Source of the DNA: Acidobacteriaceae bacterium
GTDB taxonomy: Bacteria > Acidobacteriota > Terriglobia > Terriglobales > Acidobacteriaceae
NCBI GenBank assembly: GCA_031296325.1
Contig: JARLFY010000056.1
Span: 1 to 55,325, forward strand
Reading direction: 5' to 3'
DNA: 55,325 bases
Shown here piece after piece: positions 52,801 to 55,325 of this stretch (position 1 is its first letter; the number at the start of each line of letters is the position of its first letter). The position numbers were made by a program, and so were the translations under genes. The notes beneath the pieces are model-generated. The model ran no database searches, had not been told where the DNA came from, and was given only the letters and a program-made list of their open reading frames with translations.

Positions 52801-53703
52801 ACCGGTAACTTCTATGGCGAGTACATTGCAAGTCCGCAGAGCGCGCAGGCGTTCACCATTCAGGTTCCCATAGCCTCTACGTACTACTTCGTTGGCGTCA
52901 TCGACAATAACAATGACGGCGTAGTCGATGCAGGAGATATCAACGATGTTAGTAGTGAGGGGAACCCGCCAACGGCAAACATTACCGGTGCTACCTCCAG
53001 CGAGAACCTGACGTTGACTGGCGGCAACAGCGTTGTCTTGACGTACACCGGGCACAACATTCAGACCGGCCAGTCCGACACTTATACGGTCAACGCCGAC
53101 GTGAGAGCCGGCCTGAAGCTGCCGGTGGCGGTTGAGCTGATCTCGGCCACCAACCCAGATGTGATCGTTCCTCAGGACGTCGCTGCATGCACCAGTTGCG
53201 GCAATCCTCAGTTCCAGTGGCAGGGTTCTACCCAGACCACCGTTCCGTCCACCAACGATAGCTATGGCCTCAAGGTGACCTACAGCGATGGGACGTCGGA
53301 CGCTTCTCTGCCGGCTACGGTGAGCACAGTCCTGACTTCAGCCGCCGCCGCAACCGTTCTTACACCTCAAACCGGAACCAGCACCAGCACGACGCCCACG
53401 TTTAGCTGGACCTACCCGACCAATGCCAGCAACTACACCTACCAGTTCTGGGTTTGCTGTAGCAGCAACAGCACTATCTGGGATATACCTGGCAACAACT
53501 CCAACACCAAGGGCTTCACCAGCTCGCAGGTCCCTGTACCGGCGGGCATCCCCTGGATTACCAGCGGTAACGACATTCTGGGAGAGAGTGGAAACCTGCC
53601 CACGATCAGCGCCCTGAGTACCGCGACTACATACACCTGGACGATTCAAACCATAGACAGCAACAACAACTATGTACAGAATACCGTGAGCTACGAACCG
53701 TAA
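46894..53703 (+). CDS. giant Ig-like-repeat surface lipoprotein
   Basis: A 2,269-residue lipoprotein with signal peptide and lipobox M-V-G-C (Cys about residue 23). About 13 bacterial Ig-like repeats of 80-92 residues (to about 1150), each with 'GVTWS.S.G.I...G.YTAP' and 'ATVTLTP', are followed by about five putative-Ig (He_PIG-like) repeats ('GLSLNSSTGVVSGTPSAP', about 1150-1630), then two carboxypeptidase-regulatory-like beta-sandwich domains (about 1635-1800, 'NGTYTLTP', 'APGTYTLSAFQDN') and a C-terminal region with an EF-like 'DNNNDGVVDAGD' (about 2010-2021). The composition is Ser/Thr/Ala/Val with almost no Lys outside repeats and few Cys. It probably sits on the cell surface as an adhesin or binding stalk. 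ATG 46894 has GGAG 6 bases upstream. Confidence 0.88.
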   Translation: MANIRLSSCILASLAALALMVGCGGSPAAPAISVAITTVPSAMVAGATQTFAATVSNDSSSAGVNWSASVGSISSAGIYTAPTPVATASATITATSKTDTSKTSTATVTLTPVAVSVTTVPVAMIAGGTQTFVANVTGDTALNQGVTWSASAGTISAGGVYTAPIPVATASATITATSKTDTSKTSTATVTLTPISVAITTTPVTLVAGATETFGAIISNDITPSAGVTWSSSVGSITAGGVYTAPTPVSTASAIITATSKTDPSKSATMTVTLTPVVVTIPFAPVAIAGAATEAITATLTGDTTLNAGVTWSITSGGGTLSAVTTTSVTYTAPLPVTTANAVITATSKTDPSKTATLTIPLIPISVGAISPSTATLGDSNTQAFTGATVANDSSNSGVTWSISPATGAGTIISSTGAYNAPTTVISSVTTATVTAASVKDPTKTATATVTLDPIAVAVSASTSSMVAGATQTFTPTVSYDGSNSGVTWSASVGSVSSAGVYTAPTPVATASATITATSVKDPTRNGTTIVTLTPISVAITTVPVAMVAGATQTFAATVSNDITPSAGVTWSASVGSISSAGVYTAPTPVATASATITATSKTDPSKSTTATVTLTPIVVTIPTTPTAIAGAATEAITATLTGDTTLNAGVTWSITSGGGTLSAVTTTSVTYTAPLPVTTANAVITATSKTDPSKTATLTIPLIPISVGAISPSTATLGDSSTQAFAGATVANDSSNSGVTWSISPATGAGTIISSTGAYNAPTTVISSVTTVTVTAASVKDPTKTATATITLQPIMVGPISPATVSLSASGTKTFAGAVLTYDGSNSGVTWSISPGTGAGTIVSTTGAYTAPTVVSGTSPVTVTVTATSVKDTTKTTTATITLNPVSLTVSPTTATLVAGQPQTFTATVSNDGATPGVTWTASVGSITSAGVYTAPTPVGAASATITATSKTDPTKSFAATVTLTPVSTVTISPGNVTLIGGASATFTPVVTGDSYLNAGVTWNLSPSTGAGTITSAGVYTAPAVIGSVTNVMLSATSITDPSRTSSSSSITLTPISIAFTTTTNGITLDSGQTMPLTASVSSDSSSSGATFAVYGAGFISPISATGNTPSTTLTASSTIASAVSVTATSIKDSTKQVSTSSITINPALAIATASGALPAGTTGVGYAGTTIAASGGTGSDFFAVATGSLPTGMTLNAFTGAISGTPTSTAGTYTFTVKVTDSATTPVTATSGTYTIYLNPAPLTVVAVGWGSSYTVGTAITPFTVTSTGGTGTITYGVYSGTLPAGLSLNSSTGVVSGTPSAPTVASGNSIAFKATDSASTPVTAVAATVILTVNPVTLAISAATLPTGYVGSAYNTNGYQFTSTGGTGTITWSMYPNPVDGLTLSPTGLLSGTPTGTYSSTVTITATDSATNQQQSKSITPALTINNPVTITTTQSSLPVAYSGVAYTSTTLAASGGTSPYTWSVTSGLTGSNSLATLNLAVSSAGVITGTPATTGIANFTVQVTDSATPTHNTNSVAYSITAYTPLSLPSTDPSTLGPATTTSSYTGSIPVTGGVAGYTWTINSVVVSSGSASLGNGTLVASPSGATLNITGTPSAAGTVTFTASVKDSTGTSTSTITYTIAVTTSYSINGQLNLSNACSVSSWPVFTLTLTQSGNTVGTTTSNSGSYSFTNIANGTYTLTPSITGPSSVFYPASQSVTVTNGNISVPNFSAALGYTVSGTASYSGINTVSQAKPIYLSLSGGCSNSNPGTSVSTAGGSFTIHGVAPGTYTLSAFQDNMGYGSQNASNPTGSTSGLTVSTANVTGANVTLTDPATVTLTSAPKLQGVAGFNNGVLAQYKAITNSNSIEMATSYTLQWSTTSTFTAIAGSMIFPATGGGGADIWFVNSAMTTGCTNCSTLASGTYYFRAYATSAGTATSSYSVFSSSGSPVAVTVGAPTGGVAVSGTVTYPGTATGPLYVGFFNYSTGNFYGEYIASPQSAQAFTIQVPIASTYYFVGVIDNNNDGVVDAGDINDVSSEGNPPTANITGATSSENLTLTGGNSVVLTYTGHNIQTGQSDTYTVNADVRAGLKLPVAVELISATNPDVIVPQDVAACTSCGNPQFQWQGSTQTTVPSTNDSYGLKVTYSDGTSDASLPATVSTVLTSAAAATVLTPQTGTSTSTTPTFSWTYPTNASNYTYQFWVCCSSNSTIWDIPGNNSNTKGFTSSQVPVPAGIPWITSGNDILGESGNLPTISALSTATTYTWTIQTIDSNNNYVQNTVSYEP
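47751..48240 (+). repeat. 490-bp internal direct repeat, copy A
   Basis: Nearly identical to 48774-49263 at a constant offset of 1,023 bases (341 codons, about four Ig repeats). It covers Ig repeats 4 and 5. Such identity shows recent duplication or gene conversion. Confidence 0.9.
48774..49263 (+). repeat. 490-bp internal direct repeat, copy B
   Basis: Second copy of the block at 47751-48240, covering Ig repeats 8 and 9. Differences are few and scattered. Confidence 0.9.
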
Positions 53704-53729
53704 AGGAATCAACAGCTTCACGCCGTCTC

Positions 53730-53770
53730 AACCGTTTCTGAGTCCCGCATATCGGGACTCAGAAACGGTT
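53730..53770 (+). terminator. hairpin after the giant lipoprotein gene
   Basis: An 18-bp perfect stem, AACCGTTTCTGAGTCCCG (53730-53747) with its complement at 53753-53770, and a 5-base loop. No T-run follows, so termination may depend on Rho or the structure may protect the 3' end. Confidence 0.75.
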
Positions 53771-53791
53771 TGGCTTGAGGTCGAAAATGTT

Positions 53792-54061
53792 TAGAGCGTT
53801 TTTGGATAGACCAGATTCTTTGTCATTCCGTAGCGCGAGCGGAGGAATCCGCTTTTGCTTTTGCCTTTGCTGTTGCCGTTGCCTCGCCGTTGTCTGGCAA
53901 GGGCCGAAGGCCCGTTCTATACCAGCCTAGGCCGAAGGCCTAGGGGTTCGTAGGAACTATGAACAAGGGCTGAAGGCCCGACCTATAGCTCTGCTGCGGA
54001 TCAAAACGCAGTGTTCGGATATATGTCGATACGGCCTAGGGAACGGTTTTAAAATACTCTA
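53792..54061. repeat. composite repeat element filling the lipoprotein-polA gap
   Basis: Bounded by TAGAGCGTTTTTGG (left) and, on the minus strand, TAGAGTATTTTAAAAC (right). Inside are a palindromic core (GTCATTCCGTAGCGCGAGCG at 53822-53841), two 'GGGCYGAAGGCCC' hairpins, the palindrome CCTAGGCC/GGCCTAGG (53926-53944) and one second-type end (TATATGTCGATACGGCCTAG, 54020-54039). The right TAG is the polA stop codon. Confidence 0.75.
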
Positions 54062-55325
54062 CTTGGCGTCGCGCCAGTTCGGGCCTTGGCCTATCTCTGC
54101 GAGGATGGGGACGGAGAACTCGGCTACGTGTTCCATCTCTTGTTTGACGAGGGAGCGGAGTTCGTCGGCCTCGGCGGGGAGGACGTCGAAGAGCAACTCG
54201 TCGTGGATCTGCAAGGTCATGCGAGAGCGTAGGCGGCGGCGTGTGATCTCGGCGTCGATGCGGATCATGGCCAGTTTGATGAGGTCGGCGGCGGTGCCTT
54301 GCAGCGGCGTGTTGATGGCCGTGCGTTCGGCGAATCCGCGCTGGTTGGGGTTGCGTGAACTGATGTCCGGAATGGGGCGGACGCGTCCGAAGTAGGTACG
54401 GACGATCTGGTCGCGGCGGACGGCTTCGAGCGTTTCGTCAATGAAGCGACGGACTCCGGCGTAGCGCTCGAAGTAGCGCTCAATGTAGGCGCGAGCCTCG
54501 CGCTGGTCGATGCCAAGCTGTGCCGCGAGTCCAAAGGGCGAAATGCCGTAGACAATTCCGAAGTTAACCGCCTTGGCACGGGCGCGCGTCTCCTTGTCGA
54601 GCTGGTCGACAGGGATTCCGAAGACCTCGGAAGCGGTAAGGGTGTGGATGTCCTGTCCGGTGCGGTAGGCGTTGAGCAGCAGCGGATCCTGCGAGAAGTG
54701 CGCCATCAGGCGAAGTTCAATCTGCGAGTAATCGGCCGAGAGAAGCAGGTTGCCGGGGGCGGGAATGAAGGCCGCGCGAATCTCCTGGCCGAGAGCGGTG
54801 CGCACGGGAATGTTTTGCAGATTCGGATTGGTGGACGAGAGCCGTCCTGTGGCTGTGCCGACCTGATTGAAGGTGGTATGGACGCGGCCTTCGGAGTCGA
54901 CCAGATTCGGCAGCGAGTCGAGGTAGGTGGACCGGAGCTTGGCTAGCTGGCGATGCTCCAGCACCAACGCGGGAACGGGGTTCAGCTCGGCCAACTCCTC
55001 CAACACATCCTGCGCGGTGGAGACGACCTTTCCCTTGCCGTGTTTGGATGGCTTGGGGAGTTGCATCTGGTTGAAGAGAACGTCGCCGAGTTGCTTGGGC
55101 GAGTTGAGATTGAAGCGATGGCCGGACTGGGTGAAGATGCGCTCGGCAAGCGTGTCCATCTCGACCGCAAGGCGCGTGGACATCGCCGAGAGAACCGCCG
55201 TGTCGATGCGGACTCCAGCCTGCTCCATGCGCAGCAGGACGGGGACCAAGGGAAGATCCATGGTGCGGTAGAGATGAAGAAGCGGATGCGCGGTGGTGGA
55301 AGAAGCAGCCCCCCCCGCTTTGCTG
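54059..55325 (-). CDS. polA: DNA polymerase I, polymerase domain (5' end beyond the window)
   Basis: The C-terminal 422 codons of PolA, the replication/repair polymerase. 'DLPLVPVLLRMEQAGVRID', 'GTATGRLSSTNPNLQNIPVR' (motif 1), 'LLSADYSQIELRLMAHFS' (motif A, catalytic Asp), 'RARAKAVNFGIVYG' (O-helix, motif B) and 'LQIHDELLFDVLP' (motif C, catalytic Asp) are all intact. The frame stays open upstream of the first ATG through 'TTAHPLLHLYRTM' to the window edge, so the annotated piece is partial. At the edge (55302-55325) a diverged palindromic core is read in frame ('SKAGGAASS'). The stop TAG is a repeat-element end. Confidence 0.96.
   Translation of the reverse strand, partial: SKAGGAASSTTAHPLLHLYRTMDLPLVPVLLRMEQAGVRIDTAVLSAMSTRLAVEMDTLAERIFTQSGHRFNLNSPKQLGDVLFNQMQLPKPSKHGKGKVVSTAQDVLEELAELNPVPALVLEHRQLAKLRSTYLDSLPNLVDSEGRVHTTFNQVGTATGRLSSTNPNLQNIPVRTALGQEIRAAFIPAPGNLLLSADYSQIELRLMAHFSQDPLLLNAYRTGQDIHTLTASEVFGIPVDQLDKETRARAKAVNFGIVYGISPFGLAAQLGIDQREARAYIERYFERYAGVRRFIDETLEAVRRDQIVRTYFGRVRPIPDISSRNPNQRGFAERTAINTPLQGTAADLIKLAMIRIDAEITRRRLRSRMTLQIHDELLFDVLPAEADELRSLVKQEMEHVAEFSVPILAEIGQGPNWRDAK
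55302..55325. repeat. probable palindromic repeat core inside polA
   Basis: GAAGCAGCCCCCCCCGCTTT then GCTG, 19 of 24 bases identical to the dusB core, read in the same frame. The copy runs off the window edge, so its full extent is not visible. Confidence 0.6.

Noticed and set aside
18019-54061. a transposase in this window driving the palindromic elements
   Set aside because: No Y1/RAYT or DDE transposase gene was found among the frames; if one exists it lies elsewhere.

Overview
The window looks like a chromosomal segment of an acidobacterium, probably class Terriglobia (Acidobacteriaceae, for example relatives of Granulicella, Terriglobus or Edaphobacter). The reasons are moderate-to-high GC with ordinary housekeeping genes, very large Ig-like and Hydin-like surface lipoproteins, an NtrY/NtrX pair, a Tad/Flp pilus set, a rhamnogalacturonan lyase next to a FucP-type permease, and dense short palindromic repeats of the 'GTCATTC..AGCGAAGCG..GAATCT' type. 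The assignment is inferred from gene content; no 16S gene is present.

Layout. 0.2-8 kb: part of a Tad (Flp) pilus locus. A TonB-like protein is on the minus strand, cpaB-cpaC on the plus strand, tadG-tadE-tadE convergent on the minus strand, and an isolated flp pilin gene with a strong terminator. Three sites with perfect GG-N10-GC spacing (sigma-54 type) sit before the TonB-like gene, cpaB and flp. 8.5-17.7 kb: a carbohydrate locus. It holds a PL4 rhamnogalacturonan lyase lipoprotein, a LacI-family regulator, and an operon of aldo/keto reductase, zinc dehydrogenase, FucU/RbsD-like mutarotase and FucP-like permease. A shared 16-bp LacI-type operator lies before the lyase and before the operon, so they probably form one regulon. 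17.8-28.5 kb: tRNA-Pro(GGG), yggX, rnr, a low-GC islet with two small genes (one a DUF2335 gene cut by an in-frame stop), ntrX, ntrY, dusB, rpmE. 28.6-46.7 kb: housekeeping genes (tsaC, CYTH protein, HAD phosphatase, trmFO, GNAT, purM, DCC protein, hemL, fructokinase mak, a disordered/receiver-like protein, DUF5076, gamma-carbonic anhydrase, mltG, a lipoprotein, a Gfo/Idh oxidoreductase, rocD). 46.9-53.7 kb: a 2,269-residue lipoprotein made of about 18 Ig-type repeats. 54 kb to the end: the polymerase part of polA, running off the right edge.

The most unusual feature is the repeat system. A short palindrome lies in frame inside four housekeeping genes (rnr, dusB, trmFO, polA) and encodes an extra peptide, as Rickettsia palindromic elements do. 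Longer elements of about 115 bp with TAGAG(C/T)RTTTTC ends carry the same core between genes. At four genes (yggX, ntrY, rocD, polA) the TAG at the element end is the gene's stop codon. A second element type ending CTAGGCCGTATCGACATATA supplies the TAG stops of purM and mak.

No CRISPR array, integrase, transposase, rRNA or plasmid origin was seen.
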